Positions 21,453 through 33,244 of a stretch of 63,862 bases of DNA are shown in pieces (within the stretch, counting starts at the first letter, position 1; each line of letters opens with the position of its first letter). The notes under the pieces are model-generated. The model was given only the letters and a program-made list of their open reading frames with translations, searched no databases and was not told where the DNA came from. The DNA is from Halomonadaceae bacterium T82-2. GTDB lineage: Bacteria > Pseudomonadota > Gammaproteobacteria > Pseudomonadales > Halomonadaceae. A program made the position numbers and the translations under genes. The stretch covers positions 1 through 63,862 of the forward strand of contig LSBP01000014.1 in NCBI GenBank assembly GCA_001577635.1. The letters are read 5' to 3'.

Positions 21453-21508
21453 GAAGGGCTCCTGTTGCCGAATGGACCCTGATTACCGCACCTGTAGTGG
21501 CTACAGGG

Positions 21509-22399
21509 TCAAGCGGGACGCCGCCGCCCCAGCCAGCCGCTGCCCACCAGCATGCCCAGCGTGATCAGTCCCGCCGCCAGCGCCAGCCACGACGTCGGCG
21601 CGGCGTAACCAGCGACGATCAGCACCACAGTCGACAGCAGCGGCGTGAAATAGGCCAGCAGTCCGAGCAGCCGCAGGTTGCCGTGCTTGACGCCCACATC
21701 CCAGGTGAAGAAGGCGCTGCCCACCGGCCCCAGTCCCAGGCCGACCACGCCCAGCCAGCCGAGCCCCTGGGGCCAGCGCGACGGCTCGAACAGCGCGTGG
21801 CAGAGCGCAGCGAGCAGCGCGGTGACCAGGCAGAAGCCGCCCACCGCGGCGGTCGGTACCGCACGCTGGGTGCGCAACAGTACCGAATAGCCGCTCCACA
21901 GGAAGGCGCAGGCGAAGGCCGCCGCATACCCCAGCACGCTGCCGGCCGCCGACACGTCGCCGCCCACCAGCAGTGCCGCACCGGCAAAGCCCAGCAGGCC
22001 GCCGACCACGTGGTTGGCGCGCAGCCGCTCGCCCGGCAGCAGGGCGACGAAAATCACGATCAGCAGCGGCCACAGGTAGCTGATCAACCCGGCGTTGGCG
22101 GGCGGCGCGTTCTGCTGGGCGACGAAGTACAGCGCGTGATAGCCGAACAGGCCGCCGACGCCCAGCGCCCAGACCCTCGGCGGCTGGCGCAGCGGCGCGA
22201 TCAGCGATTGCCCGCGCACGCCCAGCCAGACGGCGAAGCAGACGAAGGCGATGGCGAATGCCAGGGCGGTGAGCAGAAACGGCGGCACCGGCCCGGCCAG
22301 CTGGGTCAGCGTGGCCAGCAGCGCCCAGTTGAGCACGGTGGTGGCGCCGATCGCCGTGGCGCGGGGATCGGCGGTGGGCGTCTCGTGACGCGTGGTCAT
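21509..22399 (-). CDS. DMT-superfamily (EamA) transporter
   Basis: A 296-residue inner-membrane protein with ten predicted hydrophobic helices in two EamA repeats. Family-like stretches include NAPPANAGLISYLWPLLIV and the C-terminal FTPLLSTVVLIVAGYAAPT. The ATG at 22399 follows GGGAG by 8 bp; the longer reading to 22543 crosses the divergent promoter region. It is divergent from the AEC gene. It may export amino acids or related metabolites; substrate unknown. Confidence 0.85.
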   Translation of the reverse strand: MTTRHETPTADPRATAIGATTVLNWALLATLTQLAGPVPPFLLTALAFAIAFVCFAVWLGVRGQSLIAPLRQPPRVWALGVGGLFGYHALYFVAQQNAPPANAGLISYLWPLLIVIFVALLPGERLRANHVVGGLLGFAGAALLVGGDVSAAGSVLGYAAAFACAFLWSGYSVLLRTQRAVPTAAVGGFCLVTALLAALCHALFEPSRWPQGLGWLGVVGLGLGPVGSAFFTWDVGVKHGNLRLLGLLAYFTPLLSTVVLIVAGYAAPTSWLALAAGLITLGMLVGSGWLGRRRPA

Positions 22400-22533
22400 G
22401 GCAGCGACTCCCATAAAGACGGATGACGGAGACGCCCAGTCTGCCGCCCCGCGGCGGGGCCGGCTTGTCGATTCCTGACCTGTTGCCGGCCGCCGCGAGC
22501 GGGCATCATGGCGCTTTTGCCCGGGAGATCGCG

Positions 22534-23466
22534 ATGACCGCACAGGCCGACCTCACCCAACCGCTGTGGATGCTGCTGGCCTTCGTCGGCCTGGGCTGGC
22601 TCGTCGCCCGGCGGCTCGGTGTCGACCCGCGCCCCATCGCCACCCTGCTGATCTACGTGATCGCCCCGCTGACCTTCTTCCGCGGCCTGGTGCAGGGCGA
22701 CCCCGGCCCCGCCGACCTGCTGCTGACCGCCGGGCTGTTCAGCCTGGCCAGCCTCATCGCCGTGACCGTCCACCGCCTGGCGCGCCCCTGGTTCGCCCCG
22801 CCCGAGGCCGCGGTGCTGGCCTTCTCCGCCGGCACCGGCAACACCGGCTACTTCGGCCTGCCGCTGGCGCTGGTACTGCTGCCGCCCGAGGGCGTGGCCC
22901 AGTACCTGTTCTGCCTGCTGGGCATCACCCTCTACGAGTTCACGGTGGGTTTCTACCTGAGCGCCCGGGGGCGCTTCTCGGTGCGCGAAAGCCTCTCGCG
23001 CATCGTGCGCCTGCCGCTGATCTACACCTTCGCCGCCGCCCTGCTGGTCAACGCCCTGGCGGTGCCGCTACCCGAGGCGCTGCTCGACGGCCTCGACCAC
23101 TTCAAGTCCAGCTACACCGTGCTGGGCATGATGATCATCGGCATGACGCTGGGACGGGTAACGCTCGCCGCGGTCGATTCGCGCTTCATCGCCGCCTGCG
23201 TGCTGGCGCGCTTCGTCCTGTGGCCGCTGCTCAGCCTGCTGGCCGTGTGGCTGCTGCAGGCCACGCTGGGCATCAATGCCACCCTCGCCACCGCCCTGCT
23301 GCTGCTGGGCGTGGTGCCGATGGCCGCCAATGTGGTGGTCATCGCCATGGAGCTCGACATCCCGCCCGCCAAGGGCGCCGTCGCCGTGCTGCTCACCACC
23401 CTGGCCGCCCCGCTGGTGATCCCGGCCTGGCTCGACGCGCTGCTTGCTCTTGCGGGGCTACGCTAG
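22534..23466 (+). CDS. AEC-family auxin-efflux-type permease
   Basis: A 310-residue membrane protein of the AEC/YfdV family with about ten hydrophobic helices. Recognisable parts are GTGNTGYFGLPLALVLL in the fourth helix and MMIIGMTLGR after the central loop. Bacterial AEC proteins move malonate, malate or other anions. The ATG at 22534 is preceded by GGGAG. Its end overlaps the convergent AraC-type gene by 4 bp. Confidence 0.86.
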   Translation: MTAQADLTQPLWMLLAFVGLGWLVARRLGVDPRPIATLLIYVIAPLTFFRGLVQGDPGPADLLLTAGLFSLASLIAVTVHRLARPWFAPPEAAVLAFSAGTGNTGYFGLPLALVLLPPEGVAQYLFCLLGITLYEFTVGFYLSARGRFSVRESLSRIVRLPLIYTFAAALLVNALAVPLPEALLDGLDHFKSSYTVLGMMIIGMTLGRVTLAAVDSRFIAACVLARFVLWPLLSLLAVWLLQATLGINATLATALLLLGVVPMAANVVVIAMELDIPPAKGAVAVLLTTLAAPLVIPAWLDALLALAGLR

Positions 23467-24194
23467 CCCGACGCGCGATCCGACGAGGCCCGGCGCCATT
23501 CGCCGGGCGGGCGGCCGACATGACGGCGGAAGACCCGCGAGAAGTGCGCCGCGTCGGCGAAGCCACAGGCCAGGGCGATCTCGGTGAGCGAGGCACGAGG
23601 ATCGCGCAGCCGCTCACGGGCACGGGCGAGCCGCTGTGCGGTCAACCACACATGCGGTGATTGCCCGGTCAGGGCGCGGAACTGGCGGGCGAAGGCCGCC
23701 TCGGCGAGATGACAGCGTGCCGCCATCTCGGCGACGCGCCAGGGATGGGCGAGATCGGCGCGGATCGCCGGTAACAGACGCAACAGACGCAAGCGAGGCT
23801 CCGCCACGCCACGTCCGCCCGTAGCCAATACGGCATCCAGCCAACCGGCCAGCACCGACGGCGCCTGTCCTCCGAGCCCACGCCCCTGCTCGACCAGCGC
23901 CCGGGGCAGACGCCGCGCCGGCCGCGACACCAGCGCCTCCAGCCCCAGCGACTGGCACCAGGCCACCGGCAGGTCGAGCACCAGCACCCGGTTGTCGCCC
24001 GGCGCCAGATAATGGTGAATGTCGCCGGTGGCCACCGGCGCCAGCACCCCTGGCGCGACGCGCGTGGCGCGCCCCGCCGCCTCGAGCTCGACGTGGCCGT
24101 CGAGCCCCAGCAGCAACTGGTGGAATTCATGGCGATCGCTCAGCACGCGATCGGGATAGTCGCGCGCCTCGACCAGCGGGGCTGTGATGGCCAC
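23463..24194 (-). CDS. AraC-family transcriptional regulator
   Basis: A 243-residue regulator with a short cupin-like N-terminal domain (about 15-100, histidines HEFHQLLLG and IHHYL) and a C-terminal double helix-turn-helix at about 145-240, with the second helix segment SLTEIALACGFADAAHFSRV matching the AraC signature. It is smaller than average for the family because the N-domain is compact. Cotranscribed or local targets cannot be told; the convergent AEC gene and upstream phosphoesterase are the nearest. Confidence 0.87.
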   Translation of the reverse strand: MAITAPLVEARDYPDRVLSDRHEFHQLLLGLDGHVELEAAGRATRVAPGVLAPVATGDIHHYLAPGDNRVLVLDLPVAWCQSLGLEALVSRPARRLPRALVEQGRGLGGQAPSVLAGWLDAVLATGGRGVAEPRLRLLRLLPAIRADLAHPWRVAEMAARCHLAEAAFARQFRALTGQSPHVWLTAQRLARARERLRDPRASLTEIALACGFADAAHFSRVFRRHVGRPPGEWRRASSDRASG

Positions 24195-24248
24195 CCGGGG
24201 CTCCCGTTATCGACGCTGGCTCGCCAGTGTGCCACAGATCCGGTCGTC

Positions 24249-25070
24249 TCAGGCGTTGACCAGCACCCCCGGCGTAGGCGGCGGTGCCGGCACCACATGC
24301 GGCTCGGTGGCCAGCGTGCGCCCCTGCCAGTCGACCAGCCGCAGGCGGCCATCGGGCAGCTCGGCCAGCGCCGTGCAGTGTTCCACCCAGTCGCCGTCGT
24401 TGGCATAGAGCACGCCGTAGCCCGCCCGGAACCCGGCCTGATGGATATGCCCGCCGATGTAGCCGTCCAGCCCCTCGCGCCAGGCCTGATGCAGCGCGGC
24501 CTGCTCGAACTGGGCGATGTAGCGCCGGGCGCTGCCGAGGCGCCGCTTGAGGGCACTGGCCAGCGACCAGTAGGGCAGCCCCAGGGTGCGCCGCAGGCCG
24601 TTGCACCAGCGGTTGAGACGCAGCACGAACTGGTGCATGCCGTCGCCCAGCGCCAGCAGCCAGGGCGCGATGCGCACATGGGTATCGAACTCGTCGCCGT
24701 GGCTGACCAGAAAGCGTCGGCCGTCGGCCAGCTCGTGAATCCAGCGCCGCTCGATGCGCACATTGTGGATGCGCAACCCGCTCAGGCGCCGGAAGGCCGC
24801 GTCATGGTTGCCGGGAATGTAGATCACCTCGCAGCCGCCGCGTGCCAGACGCAGGATGCGCGCCACCAGCTGCTGCTGGGCGGGCGGCAGCACCGCCCGC
24901 CGGCGCATGGCGATCAAATCGACCACATCGCCGACCAGATACAGCCGCTCGGGACGTACACGGCGCAGCAGTCGGCCAAGCAGTGCCGCCTGGCAGTCCG
25001 GCGTGCCGAGATGCACATCGGAGATGAACAGGGTGCGGCAGGTATCGACGATCTCGGACGGGGTGCTCAT
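24249..25070 (-). CDS. calcineurin-like metallophosphoesterase (LpxH-like)
   Basis: A 273-residue phosphoesterase with all five metal-binding blocks: FISDVHLG (D,H), GDVVDL, GNHD, SHGDEFD and GHIHQAG. This pattern resembles UDP-2,3-diacylglucosamine diphosphatases, but the length and the arginine-rich middle differ from LpxH, so a lipid A role is only possible. The ATG at 25070 (MSTPSEIVDT) starts just before the first metal block; an in-frame ATG lies farther upstream at 25100. It follows the metal island on the same strand after a 114-bp gap. Confidence 0.75.
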   Translation of the reverse strand: MSTPSEIVDTCRTLFISDVHLGTPDCQAALLGRLLRRVRPERLYLVGDVVDLIAMRRRAVLPPAQQQLVARILRLARGGCEVIYIPGNHDAAFRRLSGLRIHNVRIERRWIHELADGRRFLVSHGDEFDTHVRIAPWLLALGDGMHQFVLRLNRWCNGLRRTLGLPYWSLASALKRRLGSARRYIAQFEQAALHQAWREGLDGYIGGHIHQAGFRAGYGVLYANDGDWVEHCTALAELPDGRLRLVDWQGRTLATEPHVVPAPPPTPGVLVNA

Positions 25071-25184
25071 GGAACGGCCTCCTGACAAGCGCGGCCCCAT
25101 GCTCCGCGATGCCCATGACCGTTGCGTGGCACCCCGATGATGATTCGGTGACGATACCTCCTGCCGTGCCACCCAGCGGCGGGA

Positions 25185-25523
25185 TCAGTGGCAGCTCCAG
25201 GGCTCCTGGCTGGCGTTGTCCTTGATGTTCTGGTCGACGAAGCGGTAGTGGTTTTCCCTGACCCGCTCCCACCAGCCGTTGCTGACCGTGATGGCGTGGC
25301 GCGACAGGATCGCCCGGATGTGATCGAGACACAGCCGCGTCGCGTCGTAGGCCACGTCGAGCCGCCGCTTGCGCGGCAGGTAGGTGACGCTCTCGAGACC
25401 GAACAGGGCATCGATCTCGCCGATGGCCGCCTGCAGGGCCGACTCGCTGCAGGGCCTGAGCCTGAGCTTGCGGGTCACCAGGTTGGCCTCGGAGACACCG
25501 AGGCGGCGTTCCTTGTCCGACAT
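25185..25523 (-). CDS. small ferredoxin-fold (HMA-like) protein
   Basis: A 112-residue protein. Its body (about 17-80: KLRLRPCSESALQAAIGEID, then ESVTYLPRKRRLDVAYD) reads as a beta-alpha-beta-beta-alpha pattern like HMA domains, but the CxxC metal motif is absent. Only Cys25, Cys65 and the final Cys-His remain. It starts 45 bp after the DUF3141 stop and is probably in the same operon. It may be a partner of the DUF3141 protein or of the copper pump; no function is known to me. Confidence 0.65.
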   Translation of the reverse strand: MSDKERRLGVSEANLVTRKLRLRPCSESALQAAIGEIDALFGLESVTYLPRKRRLDVAYDATRLCLDHIRAILSRHAITVSNGWWERVRENHYRFVDQNIKDNASQEPWSCH

Positions 25524-25568
25524 GCAGAACCTCCTCTCGTATCTGGAAAAAAGTTGGAAATTGACGGC

Positions 25569-27335
25569 CTATCGGCCCGGATCCGAGTTGTCCCGCCGCT
25601 GCCCCGGTGCCAACCACCACCCGCCGTAGAGCGCCTGAAACAGTGTTTCGCAGGCCGCATCGCGGAGTTCGCCCGCCAGGGTCAGCGACTGCGTGACCGC
25701 CTCGTCGAGACACGCCTCCCCTTGCCGCCAGGGGTTGTCCTGCGCGACGGGCAGTGGATGTGCCGCGGCCTGCTCGGCCAGCCACTCGATGCCGGCCATC
25801 CAGGGTGCAAAGCGCGCCGAAAACAGCAGCCGGCTGGTCCGCGCCGGGTGCAGCTGGCGCCCTGTCTCGGCCAGCCAGGGATTGACCGCCAGGCGTACCC
25901 AGGGCCCCACGAAGGTTTCGTAGAGGGCGACGTTGTGTTCCGAGAGCTCGCGCACCCGCTCGAACGCCGGCGACTGGGCGGGACAGTCCATGTCCTCCAC
26001 ACGCCGCTCCTCGAAGTGCACCTGAAAATGCGGCTTGTGGCAGTCGGGGTCGCCGGTGGGATTGTCGATGTGCATCTCGTAGAGCCCCGGGGCGAGTTCC
26101 TGGAGTTCCTGGAGACTCTCGAGAATCGCGCGGTGCTCCAGGCGGGCGACGCGGGCGGAGACGAATATCCCCAGGTGGCCGACATGCGGGTCGATCAGGT
26201 AGACGATGCGCTGGCCGGCGGCCTTGAGCGCCTCGGTGGTCGGGTACACCGCCGGAATCCAGTCGAGCGCCTGAGCAGGGGGCGTGATGTTGTCGCCCGC
26301 GGAAGCGAAGATGACCAGCGGGTTGCGGATGTAGCGCAGGTCGACGTGGCAACCGGGGCACAGCCGGACCTCGCCACGCTCCAGCTTGTCGCCGATGAAC
26401 AGGTTCTCGACGATGGCCGTGATCTCGGCCTTGCTCAGCAGGTAGAAGCCGGTCCACCAGCGCTCGAAATCGAGAAAGCGCTCCCGCTCGCCCTCGATAT
26501 CCGCGAACAGCCGGTAGTCCTTCTCCCAGAGCGTATTCGCCGGCTTGAGGGCCTCGAAGTTGCTGACCAGATGGGCGCCGTCGAAACGGCCGTCGCCGAG
26601 GTCCGCCGCCAGATGGGTCAGCCAGGCGCCGCCCAGCAACCCGCCGGCCAGCCGCATGGGATTGACCCCGGAGGCGCCGGCCCAGTAGGACAGCGGCGAG
26701 CCGTTGAGCACGGCCGGCCCGGTCAGGCCCTCACAGTCGGCACACAGCAGCGCGATGGCCCAGCCGGCCTGGCAGTTGCCGTAGAGTACCGGCGGCTGGC
26801 CCGGGTGACGCTCGGCCAGCGTCTCGACGAAACGCCGCAGGACATGCAGCACGTCCGCCAGCGTCTGGCCCGGGACGGGCTCGGGGAAGAAGGTCACGAA
26901 GTAGACCGGATGCCCCTCGCGCAGCGCCATGCCCACCTCGGAATCGCGCTTGAAACCGCCGATCCCCGGCCCATGGCCGGCACGGGGGTCGACGATCATG
27001 ACCGGCGGCTTGTGCACGTCGAGACAGTCCGCCAGGCAGGCGTCCCCGATCCGGGTGATGCGCAGCAGGGCGTAATTGGCCGGACGCGCCAGCCGACGGC
27101 CATCGAGGAGCGTCTCGTAGTCGAAGTCGAGCAGCGGCGGCTTGCCCATGCGCTCGTGCTCGAGCATGTTGTCCGCCCGCTGACGCAGCGTATCCAGATA
27201 CCGCACGCCGCGCTGCCAGAGGTCGACCTGATAGGCGGCAAGCGCCATCAGCGGGTTGTCCGATGTCCCGGCAGCGGGCACGGCAGCACGCGGCGACGCC
27301 GCCGCCGGGCTCACCACCGGCAGAGGGCTATTCAT
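25569..27335 (-). CDS. DUF3141 PhaC-like alpha/beta hydrolase
   Basis: A 588-residue protein related to polyhydroxyalkanoate synthases. The nucleophile elbow is YGNCQAGWA with Cys187, as in the G-x-C-x-G box of PhaC. The other triad members can be placed at Asp348 (FASAGDNITPP) and His387 (DPHVGHLGIFV). An internal CPGCH (about 330) is unusual. So the catalytic triad looks intact, but the protein belongs to the uncharacterised DUF3141 group, not to true PhaC. The ATG at 27335 overlaps the upstream DUF2933 gene by 8 bp, which ties it to the copper operon. Confidence 0.8.
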   Translation of the reverse strand: MNSPLPVVSPAAASPRAAVPAAGTSDNPLMALAAYQVDLWQRGVRYLDTLRQRADNMLEHERMGKPPLLDFDYETLLDGRRLARPANYALLRITRIGDACLADCLDVHKPPVMIVDPRAGHGPGIGGFKRDSEVGMALREGHPVYFVTFFPEPVPGQTLADVLHVLRRFVETLAERHPGQPPVLYGNCQAGWAIALLCADCEGLTGPAVLNGSPLSYWAGASGVNPMRLAGGLLGGAWLTHLAADLGDGRFDGAHLVSNFEALKPANTLWEKDYRLFADIEGERERFLDFERWWTGFYLLSKAEITAIVENLFIGDKLERGEVRLCPGCHVDLRYIRNPLVIFASAGDNITPPAQALDWIPAVYPTTEALKAAGQRIVYLIDPHVGHLGIFVSARVARLEHRAILESLQELQELAPGLYEMHIDNPTGDPDCHKPHFQVHFEERRVEDMDCPAQSPAFERVRELSEHNVALYETFVGPWVRLAVNPWLAETGRQLHPARTSRLLFSARFAPWMAGIEWLAEQAAAHPLPVAQDNPWRQGEACLDEAVTQSLTLAGELRDAACETLFQALYGGWWLAPGQRRDNSDPGR

Positions 27336-27555
27336 CGTCCGCCCCCTTGTCCTTCGCGCCGTGATGATGCCCGCCATGCATCAGCAGGTGCATGAGCGGG
27401 CAGGCCAGCAGCAGCAACCAGGGCGCCGCGCTCAGGAACAGCGCCTTGTGCGTGTCCCAGAGCAGGGTGACGACGACCAGCCCCACCAGGCCGGCCACGA
27501 GGGCGATCTGCAGCCGTGTCGGGCGGCGATCCAGCCAATGCCTGTCATGTGCCAT
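27328..27555 (-). CDS. DUF2933 small membrane protein
   Basis: A 75-residue protein with two hydrophobic helices (about 16-33 and 40-58) and a histidine-rich tail, HLLMHGGHHHGAKDKG. DUF2933 proteins accompany copper and silver resistance genes; the His/Met tail could bind metal. A good AAGGAG precedes the ATG, and it lies 2 bp after the copper ATPase stop. Confidence 0.82.
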   Translation of the reverse strand: MAHDRHWLDRRPTRLQIALVAGLVGLVVVTLLWDTHKALFLSAAPWLLLLACPLMHLLMHGGHHHGAKDKGADDE

Positions 27556-27557
27556 GC

Positions 27558-29873
<2,316 letters not shown>

Positions 29874-29960
29874 GAGACCACCTCCTGCCTGGGTGGAAGA
29901 ACGCAACGAAAGACGCCTCGCCGCCCCGGCACGAAGCCGACCACCGGCGAGGGCGAGACG

Positions 29961-30212
29961 TCACTCCGACAGGTCGCGCTTGCGTGCCTCGAATTCCTGG
30001 TGATCGATCTCCCCTCGGGCATAGCGTTCGCGAAGAAGCTCCATGGCATCCTTGTGTGTCGAATGCGCGCGGGTGCGGCTGCCGGCAAGGCGCATGACCA
30101 GCATCACGATCAGCGCGATCACCAGCCCCCAGAAAATCAGCATCATGATGCCGCCGAAGAGCATGTGCCCCCAGCCGCCACCACTCATGTATCCCAGCAT
30201 GTCATGCCACAT
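29961..30212 (-). CDS. SHOCT-domain small membrane protein
   Basis: An 83-residue protein with a Gly/His-rich N-terminus (GGGWGHMLFGG), one membrane helix at about 20-42 and a C-terminal SHOCT domain (ELLRERYARGEIDHQEFEAR). SHOCT proteins with this layout are frequent next to copper resistance genes; the molecular role is unknown. It is the first gene after a MerR-type promoter. Confidence 0.82.
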   Translation of the reverse strand: MWHDMLGYMSGGGWGHMLFGGIMMLIFWGLVIALIVMLVMRLAGSRTRAHSTHKDAMELLRERYARGEIDHQEFEARKRDLSE

Positions 30213-30286
30213 GGCTGCCTCCCCGTATGTTGCTGGTCCACCCTGCCACGTCGACCGTCTCGACCATCAGGGCAGGTTGCTGAACA

Positions 30287-30317
30287 GCGTAAGACTTGCA
30301 GGTTACCCAAGGGTCAA
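30287..30317 (-). promoter_or_regulatory. MerR-family (CueR-like) metal-responsive promoter
   Basis: On the minus strand TTGACC (30317-30312) and TTACGC (30292-30287) are separated by 19 bp, the over-long spacing used by MerR-family activators. The spacer carries an imperfect dyad (ACCCTTGG ... TGCAAGT). It lies about 75 bp before the SHOCT gene and copA. No cueR gene is in the window. Confidence 0.55.
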
Positions 30318-30435
30318 GTATCGACGCTGGCGAGAGGCGGTATCCCGACGGACCCATGACCCCGGTCAACGAAAGTCGCCTGTCGCCCCTTCTTGACTCG
30401 ATCGTCCCGGTCTTCGACACGCGCCGCCGCACCAC

Positions 30436-30464
30436 GAAAAAGGGCCCGCAACAAGCGGGCCCTT
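30436..30464 (-). terminator. intrinsic terminator after the DUF4396 gene
   Basis: On the minus strand AGGGCCCGC-ttgtt-GCGGGCCCT runs into a T-run, about 31 bp past the stop at 30495. Confidence 0.9.
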
Positions 30465-30494
30465 CCATGACGCGTTTGACGCGACGAGTCTCGA

Positions 30495-31229
30495 TTACAT
30501 GGCTTCCTTGACGCCGCGCTGGATCAGCCACCAGTTGACCGGATAGGCGGTGAGGAAGCCGAAGCCCATGGCGATCTGCATCATGAACCAGAAGTGGATG
30601 GAGTTGACGTGCAGCTTCTCGCCGAACACCACGGCAAACAGATAGAAGTGGGCGAAGGCCATGAAGCCGTACATGCCCACCTGCCAGGCGGTCAGCGACA
30701 GGGTGTCGGCCTTGACCGCCTGAACGAGTGCCTTGCCCGGCGAGATATCCTGCATCGGCTTGATCGAGTAGTACTGGAAGGCGATGCCGAACAGGTAGGC
30801 CAGGATGTAATCGAACACCCAGACGGCGAAGATCTTGTCCTCGAAGATGCCCTTCCAGCCCAGCCAGACGGCAATGGTCGGCATAAGGAAGGCCGCCCAC
30901 TCGGCAACGATATCACCCAGCGAGCAACCACTGCCGCAATGCAGCGTGCCCTTGACCACCTTGACCGGGAATGGCGTGTCGCGCTTGTGCGGCGGCGTCT
31001 CGCCCTCCTTCATGGCCGGATGGGCGATCTCGTCGGCAGCCAGCCGGCCGTACTTGCGATAAACGTACAGTATCGGCAGGTGGCCGAACAGCGCACAGGC
31101 CGGCCACACCACGTTCATGATGGTCATGTGCTGCGGATGTCGGCGCAAATCGCCGATCACGTAGAGGGCACTGGCAAAGCCCAGCAGCACGGAAATCCAG
31201 GCCAGTATGGTCAACCAGTCGGGAATCAT
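30495..31229 (-). CDS. DUF4396 integral membrane protein
   Basis: A 244-residue membrane protein with about six hydrophobic segments. The family region includes WPACALFGHLPILYVY and a cytoplasmic or periplasmic HCGSGCSLGD motif, whose His and two Cys could hold a metal or heme-like ligand. The ATG at 31229 follows AAGGAG by 8 bp. DUF4396 genes often lie near copper and multicopper-oxidase genes; function unknown. It faces a divergent gene with an ANR/FNR box between them. Confidence 0.75.
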   Translation of the reverse strand: MIPDWLTILAWISVLLGFASALYVIGDLRRHPQHMTIMNVVWPACALFGHLPILYVYRKYGRLAADEIAHPAMKEGETPPHKRDTPFPVKVVKGTLHCGSGCSLGDIVAEWAAFLMPTIAVWLGWKGIFEDKIFAVWVFDYILAYLFGIAFQYYSIKPMQDISPGKALVQAVKADTLSLTAWQVGMYGFMAFAHFYLFAVVFGEKLHVNSIHFWFMMQIAMGFGFLTAYPVNWWLIQRGVKEAM

Positions 31230-31334
31230 GACGGGACTCCTTTCCACGACGATGATGAATGGGATACGCAATCCTTACCCAAGGTAGACCCCTTGCCCGG
31301 CAACAGGGCAAGCCGGTGTGCGCAATCCGCAAGC

Positions 31335-31375
31335 TTGACGCGCATCAAGCTCGCCGCCCCGACTTGGCCCATAAT
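31335..31375 (+). promoter_or_regulatory. ANR/FNR-dependent class II promoter
   Basis: The box TTGAC-GCGC-ATCAA (31335-31348) matches the FNR consensus TTGAT-N4-ATCAA with one change. A -10 hexamer CATAAT (31370-31375) follows at the distance that puts the box centre at about -41, as in class II FNR promoters. The gene at 31412 is directly downstream. The box could also act on the divergent DUF4396 gene. Confidence 0.75.
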
Positions 31376-31411
31376 GAAGGCATCGCCATCTCGCCGATGT
31401 GGAGGGTCACG

Positions 31412-31870
31412 ATGCGTGTCGAAACCCTGGAGGATGCCCTGGAGTGGGCGCGACGCACCCATGTCCGGCTGGCCGGTCAGATCGAGCGTGACCTGGGCAA
31501 GGTCACCGACGAGCGTTCACGCATGCTGCTCGACTACCTGGCCAAGCACGAGCGCACGCTGGGCGAGACGCTGGAAATGACGCGTCACGACGCCTCGCCG
31601 GCGGCCCTGCACACCTGGTGCTACGAATATTTCGAGAATGCACCGAGCCACCCCGAGAGCCACGAAGCGAGCGATTTCCGCGAGCTGGCGCCGGACGCCA
31701 TCATGCGCAAGGTGCTGGCCGAGCACGAGCATATCGGCGACCTGTTCCGCTACCTGCGCGACCAGGTCGAGACCCCCACCGCCCACGAGCTGATCGACAG
31801 CCTGGTCTCCCTCGAGGAGCACGAGACCATGCGTCTGGTCCGCGACGCGGAGCGGATGGAGGACCTGTAG
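31412..31870 (+). CDS. conserved helical protein, ferritin-like, unknown function
   Basis: A 152-residue, almost all-helical protein that I cannot assign to a characterised family. It is rich in Glu and His: LAKHERTLGETLEMTRHD, TWCYEYFENAPSHPESHE, LAEHEHIGDLFRYLRDQ and SLEEHETMRLVRDAERM. The E-x-x-H-type spacing in several helices resembles ferritin-like or hemerythrin-like four-helix bundles and could hold iron. Similar ~150-residue proteins exist in pseudomonads. A GGAGGG stands before the ATG, and a well-placed ANR/FNR promoter suggests use at low oxygen. Confidence 0.7.
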   Translation: MRVETLEDALEWARRTHVRLAGQIERDLGKVTDERSRMLLDYLAKHERTLGETLEMTRHDASPAALHTWCYEYFENAPSHPESHEASDFRELAPDAIMRKVLAEHEHIGDLFRYLRDQVETPTAHELIDSLVSLEEHETMRLVRDAERMEDL

Positions 31871-31879
31871 GGCGCCCCT

Positions 31880-33139
<1,260 letters not shown>

Positions 33140-33187
33140 GAGATGTCCTCGACGTTTCCTGGCCAGGGAGCCTGGTGGCCCGGCCAC

Positions 33188-33217
33188 GAAAACGCCGCCC
33201 CGGGAACGGGGCGGCGT
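33188..33217 (-). terminator. ahcY intrinsic terminator
   Basis: An 11-bp perfect stem, ACGCCGCCCCG / CGGGGCGGCGT with a four-base loop, followed by TTTTC on the minus strand, 27 bp beyond the ahcY stop. Confidence 0.9.
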
Positions 33218-33244
33218 CGGTTGAGCGCCCGAAGCCGGGCGGGC

